DNA from: an uncultured Oscillospiraceae bacterium
GTDB lineage: Bacteria; Bacillota; Clostridia; Oscillospirales; Ruminococcaceae
Length of the DNA: 64,000 nt
Assembly: GCA_900547455.1 (NCBI GenBank)
Contig: URGV01000009.1
Coordinates: 1-64,000 of the forward strand
Direction of reading: 5' to 3'
Both the position numbers and the translations under genes were made by a program. The notes beneath the pieces are model-generated. The model ran no database searches. It had not been told where the DNA came from and saw only the letters and a program-made list of their open reading frames with translations. Positions 8,701 to 16,840 of the stretch are shown in pieces; position 1 is the stretch's first letter; the number at the start of each line of letters is the position of its first letter.

Positions 8701-11128
8701 TGCTGTCAAGCACCACAACATTCGCCACGCCGGACAGCGCATCGGAAACCCGAAGGCTCAGAGTGTTGTTCTGGACGGAAGCGCTGTCGATAACCGGCTT
8801 CGTCTTATCAATCCTGACCGTATACACTCTTGTGGCCTCGCTGTCACCGGAGCTGCCGCGGGTGAAGAAGTAGTAGTCCTTCTGCCCTTCGGCGCTGATG
8901 GTCAGGGTGCCGTTTGCAAGCTCTCTGCGGCTGCCCCACTGGGAGGAGCTGCCGCCCGCCGGACGCTCATAGGAGTAGGCGGTCCGGCCGCTGCTGTAGC
9001 CGGTCAGGGTAAAGGTGATATTCTGGTTGCTCCAGCTGCCGTTTGTGTAGCTGGCCCCGTTGGGGTAGTTCATGTAGACGGTCGGGGCGGAGATGGTCTT
9101 TCCATTGACGTCGACATAAAAGCTGGTGGTCGCGTCGCGGTATCCGCGGCGGGAGGCGGTGACGGTGATGCGGGCTGTGCCGGTGCCGACCGCTTCGATC
9201 ACCAGCGTGTCATCCCGGCGGGTGCTGACTCTGGCCACGCTTGTGTTGCTGCTGGTTGCCTTGATCGAGCTGCCGTCGGTGTTGACGTTGATGATCCGCT
9301 CGCTGCCGCGATTCATAATCTGATCGCTGATCTTGCGGATAATCACTTTGTCCTCGCTGCCGCTGCTGTTCCCGCTGACAATGACCTTAAAGGTTGTGCT
9401 CTTGGAAATCTGTCCGGAGCGGGAGGCGGTGACCTTGACGGTGGTGGTGCCGGCATTTCTGGCGCGGATCTTCAGCTGGAAGCCGTCCGCCGTCACCTCA
9501 GCCACACGGGAGTTGGAGTTGGTCAGGGTGATGCGGCTGGCGTTGGTGTTGACGTTGACATAGCGCACGTCACCCTCATCCATATATTTGTTCGAGATGC
9601 CCGACAGCTGCACCGTCTGGGTGGTGTTGTCGCGCACGATGATGTCAAACGAGATGGTGCTGCTCTCATAACCGGTGCGGGAGGAGGTGACCTTGATGGT
9701 CGCCCGGCCCGGCTTGACGCCGGTCATGGTGATGTGGCTCTTGGCGGTGGAGTAGGTCACTTTCGCCACGCTGGCGTTGCTGGTGGTCACCCGCAGCGAG
9801 CTGCCGTTGTGGTCGATGCCGACAATCTTCTTTTCGCCGATGTCCAGATACTGGTTGGCGATGTCGTACAGCGTGACCTTCTTGGTCTGGTCGGACGAGC
9901 CGGAGCCGCCGGAGTAGATCCGCTTGGACGGTGTGGCATAGCCGCGCCCGGTCTCGATATACAGGGGCTTAGCGTCGTAGTAAACCCCGTTGCTGTAGCA
10001 GTACAGGCGGTTGATCTGCCCGTAGCCGTACAGGTCGGTGGGGGCGTAGTTGTAGACGTAGTTGATGATGGTGTCGTCGTCATACACGACGTCGCAGTCG
10101 GAGCGGGTGGTCAAAAGGTTGAGCGCCAAATTCTTCATCGTCAGGGTGGTGCCCTTCGGGGCGTTGACGGTGACGTTGGTGAAGCCCCGGCTGTTCGAGA
10201 ACATGCCGCCCTCCTCCAGGATGGTCTCGCTCTTGATGCTGACGTTGGAAAGCTCGGTGTCGCGGGAAGCAAAGACGCGGGAGGTGTCCTTGCTCTCTAC
10301 CTCCAGCTTGGAGGCGTTGACGTCATAGAGCTTGACCCAGTCGCTGCCGCTGTGGACATAGAGGGTGCCCTGGATGTCCACATTCTTCAGGGTGACGGTG
10401 CCGGACGGAACCTTGATGTACAGGCTGCCGACAAAGGTCTTGTTGGCGATGGTCACCGAGCCGGTGTCGATGTAGCCGTCCTGGTAGACCTTGGACTCGC
10501 TGTAGGTGCCCTTCTGCGAAAAACGCGCGCTGGGGTAGCTGGTGTTCTTCTTCGGGGTGGGCGCGCCGCCGGTGGGCTGTGCCAGCTGCTTTGCGGCGCT
10601 TTTCTCGACCGGCTTGCTGCCGACCGGCTGATAAACCGCCGTCGTGTTCTGGGAGCTTTGCTGGCGCGAGGTGGTGCCGGTGGGCTTCGTTGTGCTCGAA
10701 GTCTTGGAGGTGTTCGAGCTGCTCGAGCTGCTATTTGTCTTGTTGGTGTTTGTCGGAGCGGCTGTCTGCTGCGGGGTGGTGACCACAACCGTCTGGGTGG
10801 TGGTCGTCGAACCGGAGGCAGTGCCGGTGGTTTCGGTGGTGGTCGTGTCAGGCTTGGAACCGGTGGTCGTGGTGTCCGGCTCCTCCACCACATTTTCTTC
10901 CTCGTCGCTCTGGATGGTCGGGTCCTCGTCCGCCGTCACCTCAGAGTCGTCCACAATGTCCTCTCCCGGGTCCTGGGCGTCCGGTTCGGGCGCTTCCAGC
11001 ACCACCTCCTGGGAGGACTCATCCTGGCGGGAGCTGAACCAGCTGCATCCGGTGAGCGTCGTGGACGCAATCAGGATCGCCATCGCCAGTGCAATGGTTT
11101 TGGAAAACAGGTTGTGCTTTTGTTTCAT
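5789..11128 (-). CDS. Giant Ig-like repeat surface lipoprotein
   Basis: A 1779-residue exported protein with a lipoprotein signal (lipobox TTLTGC near residue 28). Residues about 30-200 are an acidic then Ser/Thr-rich linker. About 200-400 contains beta-helix-like short strands (GSVTIANKTF, GSLYIKVPSG, GTVTLKNVDIQG). Three Big_2-like repeats follow (each about 85 residues, with YLDIGEKK, YMDEGDVR and IMNRGSER at matching positions). Then come about ten Ig/cadherin-like repeats with the recurring pattern NGSYTVEVT...DxAGN. The tail is rich in Glu, Gln and Lys and has no LPXTG signal. It has no recognisable catalytic domain; adhesion or surface display is the likely role. Bases 8160-8560 are clearly poorer in GC than the rest of the gene. 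Confidence 0.85.
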   Translation of the reverse strand: MKQKHNLFSKTIALAMAILIASTTLTGCSWFSSRQDESSQEVVLEAPEPDAQDPGEDIVDDSEVTADEDPTIQSDEEENVVEEPDTTTTGSKPDTTTTETTGTASGSTTTTQTVVVTTPQQTAAPTNTNKTNSSSSSSNTSKTSSTTKPTGTTSRQQSSQNTTAVYQPVGSKPVEKSAAKQLAQPTGGAPTPKKNTSYPSARFSQKGTYSESKVYQDGYIDTGSVTIANKTFVGSLYIKVPSGTVTLKNVDIQGTLYVHSGSDWVKLYDVNASKLEVESKDTSRVFASRDTELSNVSIKSETILEEGGMFSNSRGFTNVTVNAPKGTTLTMKNLALNLLTTRSDCDVVYDDDTIINYVYNYAPTDLYGYGQINRLYCYSNGVYYDAKPLYIETGRGYATPSKRIYSGGSGSSDQTKKVTLYDIANQYLDIGEKKIVGIDHNGSSLRVTTSNASVAKVTYSTAKSHITMTGVKPGRATIKVTSSRTGYESSTISFDIIVRDNTTQTVQLSGISNKYMDEGDVRYVNVNTNASRITLTNSNSRVAEVTADGFQLKIRARNAGTTTVKVTASRSGQISKSTTFKVIVSGNSSGSEDKVIIRKISDQIMNRGSERIINVNTDGSSIKATSSNTSVARVSTRRDDTLVIEAVGTGTARITVTASRRGYRDATTSFYVDVNGKTISAPTVYMNYPNGASYTNGSWSNQNITFTLTGYSSGRTAYSYERPAGGSSSQWGSRRELANGTLTISAEGQKDYYFFTRGSSGDSEATRVYTVRIDKTKPVIDSASVQNNTLSLRVSDALSGVANVVVLDSNNTRYTPVYANGTYTFTPAATGNYRVVVTDYAGNSVTIGPYSLQNPGNPDHTPPVINISQNVDQTKWQKADGEVKFTVTDSSPIQSVTVDQGNLKQEEDGSYTLKLSLEGKNVYTIKATDAIDNYAVTSITYYLDKTNPVIEEPTIDKNEVTFTVTDSLSGIVTNSITAVNKSDDNDKPPVTHTTGDSYTFTGTAGTEYSITVMDGAGNRTQKDVQIPQDTTTTPQPPAQGTITLSKISVSDESGIAQSKTISFQIEQNLQPGETLNVTVQKQGGAKLNAAATQSGNSTNYSVEVSEDGTYEVTATISKDNVVLDTKKESISVAGIDNEKPVIDSIEQTEEKDGSKISFKVTDANAVNVLFNGTTIAANADGSYSVTGIPAGDYTITATDAAGNTATQQVTVAEKQQPPTVTVPSNTVSSADGQTATTTITVDPHGSSVSAVEPKESGARVTRTAENQYQFTATANGSYTVEVTTADNLSASVALQVTGIQEKTNEPPVIQLGEQQLNAAMTEVAIPVTVSDPDGSAADVKLTASGGSLTGEGGSYTFTATANGSYTFTAVDKDGNQATANAYVEKIIGNIAPAIRAGQPQVSAGTATAAITADPNGGAAITSVTGSEGCTVAPQGDGSYLLTTSTNGTYTVTATNELGKTAQTTVTVSGIDNTPPAIGEPAVSYSDDRKTATVSLSVTDEGGVASVTFAGIEMSASGGSYQALVSQNGSYTVVAVDQAGNQQSTTVQVSGIDLTPPSIQVTSANNTWQKSQTVTFSVTDENSGVSAVQVTKDGAPVAYTESSGYQFIASANGTYVIAATDKAGNQSTQSVTITTVDATAPAAPSLTNGGKPVNAYNGKEDSVYKTDATSFAVSYQKAVEGESPVTVKAKVDSGEYAALSAEAPKVTLTAGTHTVKIKTVDAAGNESAEVTYQICVQTKQASEQTGTEKPETSDKQQEETQEQPKEKQSAESFADPLPQE

Positions 11129-11131
11129 GGT

Positions 11132-11182
11132 TTACGCTCCTTTCTCCTTGAAGCGAGGGCTTATCTGAAAACAGTCAGTCAT
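11132..11182 (-). CDS. Possible 16-residue leader peptide
   Basis: A short reading frame MTDCFQISPRFKEKGA is preceded by its own AGGAGA site 5 bases before the ATG and ends three bases before the giant lipoprotein ATG. The lipoprotein's own AAAGGAG lies inside the last codons. This geometry would allow translational coupling. It is too short to judge by composition and could be chance. Confidence 0.3.
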   Translation of the reverse strand: MTDCFQISPRFKEKGA

Positions 11183-11374
11183 AAATTTCTCCTCTTGTTT
11201 ATAAGACGACAAACAGGGCCGATTTGTTACACCCTGCTAAAAAAAATTGCAGACAAGCTTTGTTTTGAAGGGAGCTTCGCCGCAGCGGCGCCCCCCAAAT
11301 CTTCCCTCTATCATACTGGTGTCATTTTCCAGCCTGATTGATGCAGGAGAAAAAACTTTTTTTGTAAAAGAAAA

Positions 11375-11399
11375 AGGGCCGCCCCAGCCGGGCAGCCCT
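11375..11399 (-). terminator. Intrinsic terminator after the phosphatase gene
   Basis: A 10-bp stem with one G-U pair and a 5-base loop, followed on the minus strand by a T-rich tract, lies 37 bases beyond the stop of the histidine phosphatase gene. It ends the prfB-phosphatase unit. Confidence 0.8.
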
Positions 11400-11435
11400 C
11401 TTACACTTTTCTTTATATTGGCAGGAAGTTTCGCG

Positions 11436-12014
11436 CTATCCTTCTTCCCACACTTCCTCCACCGCCACACACTCGTTCCCCGCAAAGGTCAGGCGCACCA
11501 CCCAGGGCGTCTTTTCCCGGATACGGCAGAAATCGGAATAGCCAAACCCGCCTTTGCTAAAAGAATGAAGCAGCACGCTGATGGCTGTCCCGTGTCCGCC
11601 GGCGGCGATGGTTTTGCCCTCGCTGCGCTGCACCAATCGCTCCAGCGCGGGCACCGCCCGCTGCTGCACCTGTCGGAGACTCTCCCCCTGCTCCAGGCGG
11701 TAATCAAAATCTTCCCACTGCCGCCGGGCAAAGGCCGAAAAATCCTCCACCCAGCTGCCGACGGTGCGCTCGCGCAGGTCCGGCTCCAGCTCAATGGGCA
11801 GGCCCAGCCGCCGCGCCAGCGGCTCCAGCGTCTGCACCGCCCGCGGGTAGGGGCTGGAATAGATTTTCTCGATCCCCTTCCCCTGCAGAAAGTCCGCCAG
11901 CCGCTCGCTGTCCGCGCGGCCCTTCTCGCTCAGCGGCGCCAGCTCCGGGGTTTCCTGATACCCCTGATAGACCGGCTGTGCGTGTCGCACCAGGTAGACC
12001 GTCGTCATCGCCAT
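11436..12014 (-). CDS. Histidine phosphatase family protein
   Basis: A 192-residue protein of the phosphoglycerate mutase-like branch of histidine phosphatases. The N-terminal VYLVRHAQPVY holds the catalytic RHA motif at residues 10-12. LSEKGRADSERLADFL and IYSSPYPRAVQTLEP are the usual second block with the phosphate-binding Arg, and GGHGTAISVLLHS carries the second catalytic His. Substrate cannot be read from sequence; relatives act on small phosphate esters such as cobalamin intermediates or sugar phosphates. It starts 12 bases after prfB, so it is probably cotranscribed with it. Confidence 0.88.
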   Translation of the reverse strand: MAMTTVYLVRHAQPVYQGYQETPELAPLSEKGRADSERLADFLQGKGIEKIYSSPYPRAVQTLEPLARRLGLPIELEPDLRERTVGSWVEDFSAFARRQWEDFDYRLEQGESLRQVQQRAVPALERLVQRSEGKTIAAGGHGTAISVLLHSFSKGGFGYSDFCRIREKTPWVVRLTFAGNECVAVEEVWEEG

Positions 12015-12026
12015 CCTCCTCTTTGG

Positions 12027-13157
12027 TTAGAGTTCCCCCTGCGACGCGGCCTTGAGGTAGGCGTTGATGAACGGGTCGATCTCGCCGTCCATCACCGCGT
12101 TGATGTTGCCGGTCTCGTAGCCCGTGCGGTGGTCCTTGACCAGCGTGTACGGCATAAAGACGTAGGAGCGGATCTGGGAGCCCCAGCCGATCTGCTGCTG
12201 CTCGCCCTTGATGTCCTCGATGCGCTTGAGGTGCTCGCGCTCCTTGATTTTGACCAGCTTGGACTTGAGCATCTTCATCGCCACCTCGCGGTTCTGGTGC
12301 TGGCTGCGCTCGTTCTGGCAGGCCACAATGACGCCGGTGGGGATGTGGGTGATGCGGATGGCCGACTCGGTCTTGTTGACGTGCTGGCCGCCCGCGCCGC
12401 CGGAGCGGTAGGTGTCGATCTTCAGGTCGGCGGGGTTGATTTCGATGTCGTAGTCGTCGTCGATCTCGGGCATCACCTCCAGCGAGGCAAAGGAGGTCTG
12501 GCGGCGGCCGGAGGCGTCAAACGGCGAGATGCGCACCAGCCGGTGGACGCCGTTCTCCGACTTCAAAAAGCCGTAGGCGTTGGTGCCGGTGATGAGGATC
12601 GACGCGCTCTTGATGCCCGCTTCCTCCCCGGCCAGATAGTCCAGCACCTTGACCTTGAAGTGGTGGCGCTCCGACCAGCGGGCGTACATGCGGTAGAGCA
12701 TCTGCACCCAGTCCTGGGCCTCGGTGCCTCCCGCCCCCGCGTGGAAGGTGAGGATGGCGTTGTTGGAGTCAAACTCCCCGGACAGCAGCGCCGAGAGCTT
12801 CTCCTCCTCGATGCGGGCGTCGATCTCCTTGAGGTTGTCGCGGATGTCCCGCAGAAAAGCCTCCTGCTCCTCCTCGCTGCCAAATTCTTCTTCGCCTGCC
12901 AGCTCCACCATCGTCTGGGCGTCCTCGAACATGCTGACCAGACTGTTGTAAGAATCCAGCTTTTCGTTGACCACCTTCTGCTCCTTGAGGACCCGCCTGG
13001 TGTTTTCCATGTCGTTCCAAAAGTCCGGACTGGCGGCCTCCTCGTCCAGCTTTTTCTTTTCCTCCAGCAGCTTATCGCAGCCCAGCGCCTCGCGCAGGTC
13101 CTGGATTTTGGGCTGCTGCGCGAGCAGCGCCTGTTTTAATTCTTCTAACTGAAGCAT
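12027..13157 (-). CDS. prfB: Peptide chain release factor 2
   Basis: A 376-residue RF2, which recognises UAA and UGA stop codons and triggers peptide release. The anticodon-like SPF motif is present (RISPFDASGRR, about residue 205), as is the catalytic GGQ loop (SGGAGGQHVNKTESA, about 250). The start is set by AGGAGGAAGCAACG before the ATG. Many bacterial prfB genes need a programmed +1 frameshift at an internal UGA near codon 26. Here the reading frame is continuous through that point (LREALGCDKLLEEKKKL), so this gene lacks that autoregulatory switch. That is notable in an organism that also reads UGA as selenocysteine. Confidence 0.97.
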   Translation of the reverse strand: MLQLEELKQALLAQQPKIQDLREALGCDKLLEEKKKLDEEAASPDFWNDMENTRRVLKEQKVVNEKLDSYNSLVSMFEDAQTMVELAGEEEFGSEEEQEAFLRDIRDNLKEIDARIEEEKLSALLSGEFDSNNAILTFHAGAGGTEAQDWVQMLYRMYARWSERHHFKVKVLDYLAGEEAGIKSASILITGTNAYGFLKSENGVHRLVRISPFDASGRRQTSFASLEVMPEIDDDYDIEINPADLKIDTYRSGGAGGQHVNKTESAIRITHIPTGVIVACQNERSQHQNREVAMKMLKSKLVKIKEREHLKRIEDIKGEQQQIGWGSQIRSYVFMPYTLVKDHRTGYETGNINAVMDGEIDPFINAYLKAASQGEL

Positions 13158-13431
13158 CGTTGCTTCCTCCTGTTTTCTGTTATATTTTGTTCGATTCGCA
13201 GAGAACTTTTGGTCACACAGCGCCTCTTCCCTTCTTCCATACCGGACAGCTTTTATCTTTTATTATAGTAGACTGCGGCCAAAATGTAAAGCCCGCTCTG
13301 TCCTTTCGGCAAATTCTTTAAATTCCCGATGAATTCTTGCCCGCGCTCCTAGATTTTTCCGCCCGGCTGTAGTATACTATTATAATACAAATAACAAAAC
13401 GACACTCTCTTTATTGGAAAGGTTGAATGTG

Positions 13432-14418
13432 ATGAATTATCAAGGCGTTTGCTGTCCGGTCTGCGGCAAGCCGTTCCAGGAGGGCGACGACATTGTCGTC
13501 TGTCCGGAGTGCGGCGCGCCCCACCACCGGGAATGTTATAAAAGTCTGGGCCACTGCGCCCTGCAGGATCAGCTGCACCAGGAGGGTTTGAGCTGGCAGA
13601 ACCCCAACGACCAGCGCCCCCAGCATCAGGCGCAGAGGGACGGCGTGCAGCCCGACCAGAACGGCAACATCATCTGCCCCAACTGCGGGCTTTTCTGCCA
13701 CGAGGAGGACCAGTTCTGCCCCAACTGCCGTTTCCCGCTGCACCAGGCCCCCCGCGCCGACCGGCCGGTGGTGGAAAATCCCTTTGAGGGGGAGGAGGTA
13801 TCGGACACCGGCTTTGCGGATATGTTCGAGGCCATCTATGCCGACGACGAGCTCGACGGCATCCCGGCCAAGGACTTTATCTTCATCGTCCGTCAGAACT
13901 ACATCTATTTTCTGCGGGTGTTCAAGATTTTTTCCCAGCGGGCCAAAGCAAAGATCTTCAACTGGTCCTCTTTCCTGTTCGGTTTTCTCTACTTTTTCTA
14001 CCGCAAAATGTATAAAATCGGCTCGATCCTGCTGGGGATTTATCTGCTGACCAACATCCCCTCGCTCATCCTCTCGTTCCACATGCTGCGGCAGACCATC
14101 GCCGACCCGATGCTGGTGACCTCGCTGCAGTATGACTTCACCGGGCTGGAGGGGCTGCAGATCCTTTCCCAGCTGCTGACCTACGCGCGGCTGGGGCTGG
14201 CCGTCTTTGTCGGCTTCACCGCCAACCACTTCTACTACAAGCACTGCCGCCAGAAGATCGAGAAGCTGCGCGGCCTCTCCTCGGGCGGCAGTGAGAACGA
14301 GTACTACCAGACCCTCTCCTCGGTCGGCGGGGTGAGCGCGCTGGCGGTCTTTGTGGTGCTGGCGCTGCTGCTGGGCCTGACCTTCCTCTCCGGCACCGTG
14401 ATGATGGTGCTGCTCTAG
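13432..14418 (+). CDS. Zinc-finger plus DUF2628 membrane protein
   Basis: A 328-residue protein. The first 45 residues form a RING-like zinc domain (CPVCGKPFQEGDDIVVCPECG, HHRECY) as in the prokaryotic RING finger family 1. A second zinc ribbon (CPNCG...CPNC) lies near 85-105. The C-terminal half has a DUF2628-type block (FNWSSFLFGFLYFFYRKMYK) and about three to four membrane segments. Function is unknown; such proteins are common in clostridia. The ATG at 13432 is chosen because GAAAGG lies 10 bases upstream; TTG at 13414 would leave the AGG inside the gene. It faces away from prfB. Confidence 0.85.
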   Translation: MNYQGVCCPVCGKPFQEGDDIVVCPECGAPHHRECYKSLGHCALQDQLHQEGLSWQNPNDQRPQHQAQRDGVQPDQNGNIICPNCGLFCHEEDQFCPNCRFPLHQAPRADRPVVENPFEGEEVSDTGFADMFEAIYADDELDGIPAKDFIFIVRQNYIYFLRVFKIFSQRAKAKIFNWSSFLFGFLYFFYRKMYKIGSILLGIYLLTNIPSLILSFHMLRQTIADPMLVTSLQYDFTGLEGLQILSQLLTYARLGLAVFVGFTANHFYYKHCRQKIEKLRGLSSGGSENEYYQTLSSVGGVSALAVFVVLALLLGLTFLSGTVMMVLL

Positions 14419-14442
14419 TTCTTTCGACACAAGGTGAATAAA

Positions 14443-14919
14443 ATGTCTTATGAACAGGTAAAGCAATATTTTTCACAGAACCAGCTCTCCGACCGCGTGC
14501 TGCATTTTGAGCAGTCCAGCGCCACCGTCGAGCAGGCCGCCGCTGCCGTCGGCTGCGCGCCCTGTCAGATCGCCAAGACCCTCTCCTTCCGGGTGCAGGG
14601 GGAGCCGGTGCTGATCGTCGCCGCCGGGGATGCCCGCATCGACAACCCCAAATTTAAGGCTCTTTTCCACGAAAAGGCCAGGATGATCCCCGCCGCCGAG
14701 GTGGAAAAGGCGGTGGGCCACGCGCCGGGCGGGGTCTGCCCCTTTGCCCTCCTGCCGGGGGTCAAAGTCTATCTGGACATCTCGCTGCGGCGTTTTTCGG
14801 CAGTCTATCCCGCCGCCGGGGACGCCCACAGCGCCGTCCGCCTGACCCCGGACGAGCTGGCAGAGCTCTCCCACAGCCTTGCCTGGGTGGACTGCTGCAA
14901 GGACTGGGCGCAGGGCTAA
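14443..14919 (+). CDS. YbaK/EbsC-family aminoacyl-tRNA deacylase
   Basis: A 158-residue protein of the YbaK/ProX editing-domain family, which hydrolyses mischarged tRNA such as Cys-tRNA(Pro). Family features include the early segment ATVEQAAAAVGCAPCQIAKTL, containing the conserved Lys (CQIAKTL), the GDARIDNPKFKALF block, and GGVCPFALLPGVKVYLDIS toward the C-terminus. Exact tRNA specificity cannot be told. ATG 14443 is preferred over GTG 14434, since AAGG lies 8 bases before the ATG. It starts 24 bases after the zinc-finger gene and may share its transcript. Confidence 0.88.
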   Translation: MSYEQVKQYFSQNQLSDRVLHFEQSSATVEQAAAAVGCAPCQIAKTLSFRVQGEPVLIVAAGDARIDNPKFKALFHEKARMIPAAEVEKAVGHAPGGVCPFALLPGVKVYLDISLRRFSAVYPAAGDAHSAVRLTPDELAELSHSLAWVDCCKDWAQG

Positions 14920-15007
14920 TTCCCAAGAAAGGCGCCCTACTTTCTCCCTGTCTTTGTCTACTTCTCCAAAAAAGGCGGGACAAGGCCCCTTTTTGTCGAA
15001 CCGGCCC

Positions 15008-15037
15008 TTGACAAAAGAAAGTTTGTTTTGGTATAAT
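15008..15037 (+). promoter_or_regulatory. Sigma-A promoter of rpsF-ssb-rpsR
   Basis: TTGACA (15008-15013) and TATAAT (15032-15037), both consensus, are separated by 18 bases. The predicted start near 15044 gives a leader of about 100 bases before rpsF. Confidence 0.85.
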
Positions 15038-15097
15038 TTTCACGTTGTCCGTCCGGCGAACCGCGATTCTTCCGGCTTGCGGAAAGGGGCAAACCTT

Positions 15098-15118
15098 GCC
15101 CTGCATAACCGGCAGGGC
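15098..15118 (+). promoter_or_regulatory. Candidate S6:S18-binding leader hairpin
   Basis: In the rpsF leader a 7-bp stem (GCCCTGC with GCAGGGC) presents the loop ATAACCG. The known S6:S18 autoregulatory leader of rpsF operons presents an unpaired CCG next to a hairpin, mimicking the 16S rRNA binding site. The location and CCG fit, but the complete fold was not computed. Confidence 0.5.
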
Positions 15119-15146
15119 CTTAAGTCCAAAAGGAGGTGCTTTTACA

Positions 15147-15443
15147 ATGGCAAAACTGAATGACAAGTATGAAACCGTCATGATCTTCAACACCAAAAAC
15201 GGTGACGAAGCTGTCAAAGCCCTGGTAGAGAAATTCACCGCTTTGATCGAAAAACATGGCACACTGGAAACCGTAGAAGAGTGGGGCAAACGCAGACTGG
15301 CTTACCCGATCCAGGACGAGGTCGAGGGCTACTACGTATTCGCCACCTTCACCAGCGCTCCAGAGTTCCCGGCAGAGCTTGACCGTAACTACAAAATCAC
15401 CGACGGCGTTCTTCGTTCCCTGATCGTTAAGAAAGAGGACTAA
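15147..15443 (+). CDS. rpsF: 30S ribosomal protein S6
   Basis: A 98-residue S6 protein (KYETVMIFNTK, VEEWGKRRLAYPIQDEVEGYY, DRNYKITDGVLRSLIVK). It binds 16S rRNA together with S18, encoded two genes downstream. AGGAGGTGCTTTTACA precedes the ATG and fixes the start. First gene of the rpsF-ssb-rpsR operon. Confidence 0.97.
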   Translation: MAKLNDKYETVMIFNTKNGDEAVKALVEKFTALIEKHGTLETVEEWGKRRLAYPIQDEVEGYYVFATFTSAPEFPAELDRNYKITDGVLRSLIVKKED

Positions 15444-15455
15444 GGAGGATTTATC

Positions 15456-15968
15456 ATGCTGAACCGTGTAATTTTAATGGGAAGGCTGACCGCGGACCCG
15501 GAGCTGAAAAAAACAAACTCCGACATTTCGGTCACTTCTTTTTCGCTTGCTGTGGACAGAAATTACGGCAAGGGCGCGGACCGTCAGACAGACTTCATCA
15601 ACTGTGTTGCATGGCGTCAGACTGCGGAATTTATCAGCAGATATTTTTCCAAAGGCAGACTGATGGCCGTAGAGGGTTCCCTGCAGGTGCGCAACTATGT
15701 GGACCGCAACGAGAACAAGCGGCAGGCTGTGGAGGTCGTGGTTGACCAGGCGTACTTTGCCGACAGCAAAAACGCCACTTCCGCTTCCGCTCCCACCGCT
15801 CCGGACGATTTTGGTCCGCCGCCACCGGCCCGTTCCTCCTATGCGGGAGGACACGCTTCCGACAGCTATTCCGCCCCAGCTTCCACCGCGTCCAGCTTTG
15901 GTTATTCCAGCGGCGCTGCGGAGGACTTTGAGGAGGTCAGCGACGACGAAGAGGATCTGCCGTTCTAA
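15456..15968 (+). CDS. ssb: Single-stranded DNA-binding protein
   Basis: A 170-residue SSB. The OB-fold occupies residues 1-105 (MLNRVILMGRLTADPELK, FINCVAWRQTAEFISRYFSKG, VEGSLQVRNYVDRNENKR). A flexible Ser/Ala/Pro-rich linker leads to the acidic tip DEEDLPF that recruits partner proteins. It begins 12 bases after rpsF with a TAAGGAGG site spanning the rpsF stop codon. Confidence 0.97.
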   Translation: MLNRVILMGRLTADPELKKTNSDISVTSFSLAVDRNYGKGADRQTDFINCVAWRQTAEFISRYFSKGRLMAVEGSLQVRNYVDRNENKRQAVEVVVDQAYFADSKNATSASAPTAPDDFGPPPPARSSYAGGHASDSYSAPASTASSFGYSSGAAEDFEEVSDDEEDLPF

Positions 15969-16032
15969 CGATCCATCACCCCAACGGTATTTGTATTTAT
16001 GACTTTTGAAAAAATCAAGGAGGTTAAGCTCA

Positions 16033-16284
16033 ATGGAAAAAGAGAGAGTTGAAAGAACCGACAGACGCAACAGAAAGAGCAGAAAGAAAGTCTGCGCGTT
16101 CTGCATGGATAAAATCGAACACATCGATTACAAGGATGTACCGAGACTGAGAAGATACCTGTCCGACCGCGCAAAGATCATTCCGCGGCGCGTAACCGGT
16201 ACCTGCGCTCGTCATCAGAGACAGCTGACCGTCGCTGTAAAGCGCGCCCGTCATCTGGCTTTCCTGCCATACGTCGGCGACTAA
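16033..16284 (+). CDS. rpsR: 30S ribosomal protein S18
   Basis: An 83-residue S18 ([58 protein letters not shown]) with the two-Cys N-terminal motif. The start at 16033 follows AAGGAGGTTAAGCTCA; upstream in-frame codons lack a ribosome-binding site. Last gene of the operon. Confidence 0.97.
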   Translation: MEKERVERTDRRNRKSRKKVCAFCMDKIEHIDYKDVPRLRRYLSDRAKIIPRRVTGTCARHQRQLTVAVKRARHLAFLPYVGD

Positions 16285-16299
16285 TCGACCATACCAAGA

Positions 16300-16330
16300 C
16301 CCGAAACTGTCCGGTTTCGGGCCTTTTTTA
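16300..16330 (+). terminator. Terminator of rpsF-ssb-rpsR
   Basis: Stem CCCGAAAC (16300-16307) pairs with GTTTCGGG (16314-16321), followed by CC and seven T residues. Confidence 0.88.
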
Positions 16331-16357
16331 TATCTTCACCGAAGGAGGAATCCCCGC

Positions 16358-16840
16358 ATGCTGCAATCCCCTCCCCTGACTAAGCAGGACATCGCCGCCC
16401 TGACCCCCATCATGGCTGCCGCCTTCGACGACGACAGCAAAATCCATACCGGCGTCGAACACGACGGCCCGCGCGGCTATGACGACGGCTCGCTGCTGCT
16501 GCGGCAGCTTGCTGACCCTGCCCTCACCTGCCGGAAGGTTTTGCTCGACGGCAGCGTCATCGGCGCGTGGACGGTGCGCCAGCAGGCAGCCCAGTGCACG
16601 CTGGAGCTGTTCTTTCTCGACCCCGCCCTCCACAACCAGGGGCTGGGCCAGCAGGTCTGGCAGCAGATCGAGGGGGCCTTCCCGCAGGCGGAGGAGTGGC
16701 TTTTGGAAACGCCGGACTACTCGACCCGCAACCATCACTTCTACACAAAAAAGTGCGGCTTTTTCTTTGTCAAGGCAATCGGCCACCCCAACGGCGGGCG
16801 GTCCTTTCTGTTCCGGAAGCTGCGCTGTCCCCAGGGATGA
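16358..16840 (+). CDS. GNAT-family N-acetyltransferase
   Basis: A 160-residue GNAT protein. The acetyl-CoA-binding region is LELFFLDPALHNQGLGQQVWQQIE (NQGLGQ corresponds to the Q/RxxGxG/A loop), and the C-terminal NHHFYTKKCGFFFVKA is the usual beta6-beta7 block. The acceptor is unknown. GAAGGAGG lies 9 bases before the ATG. Its TGA overlaps the ATG of the next gene (ATGA). Confidence 0.87.
   Translation: MLQSPPLTKQDIAALTPIMAAAFDDDSKIHTGVEHDGPRGYDDGSLLLRQLADPALTCRKVLLDGSVIGAWTVRQQAAQCTLELFFLDPALHNQGLGQQVWQQIEGAFPQAEEWLLETPDYSTRNHHFYTKKCGFFFVKAIGHPNGGRSFLFRKLRCPQG

Noticed and set aside
11247..13139. 630-codon plus-strand frame across the phosphatase and prfB genes
   Set aside because: Antisense to two well-supported genes with conserved motifs.
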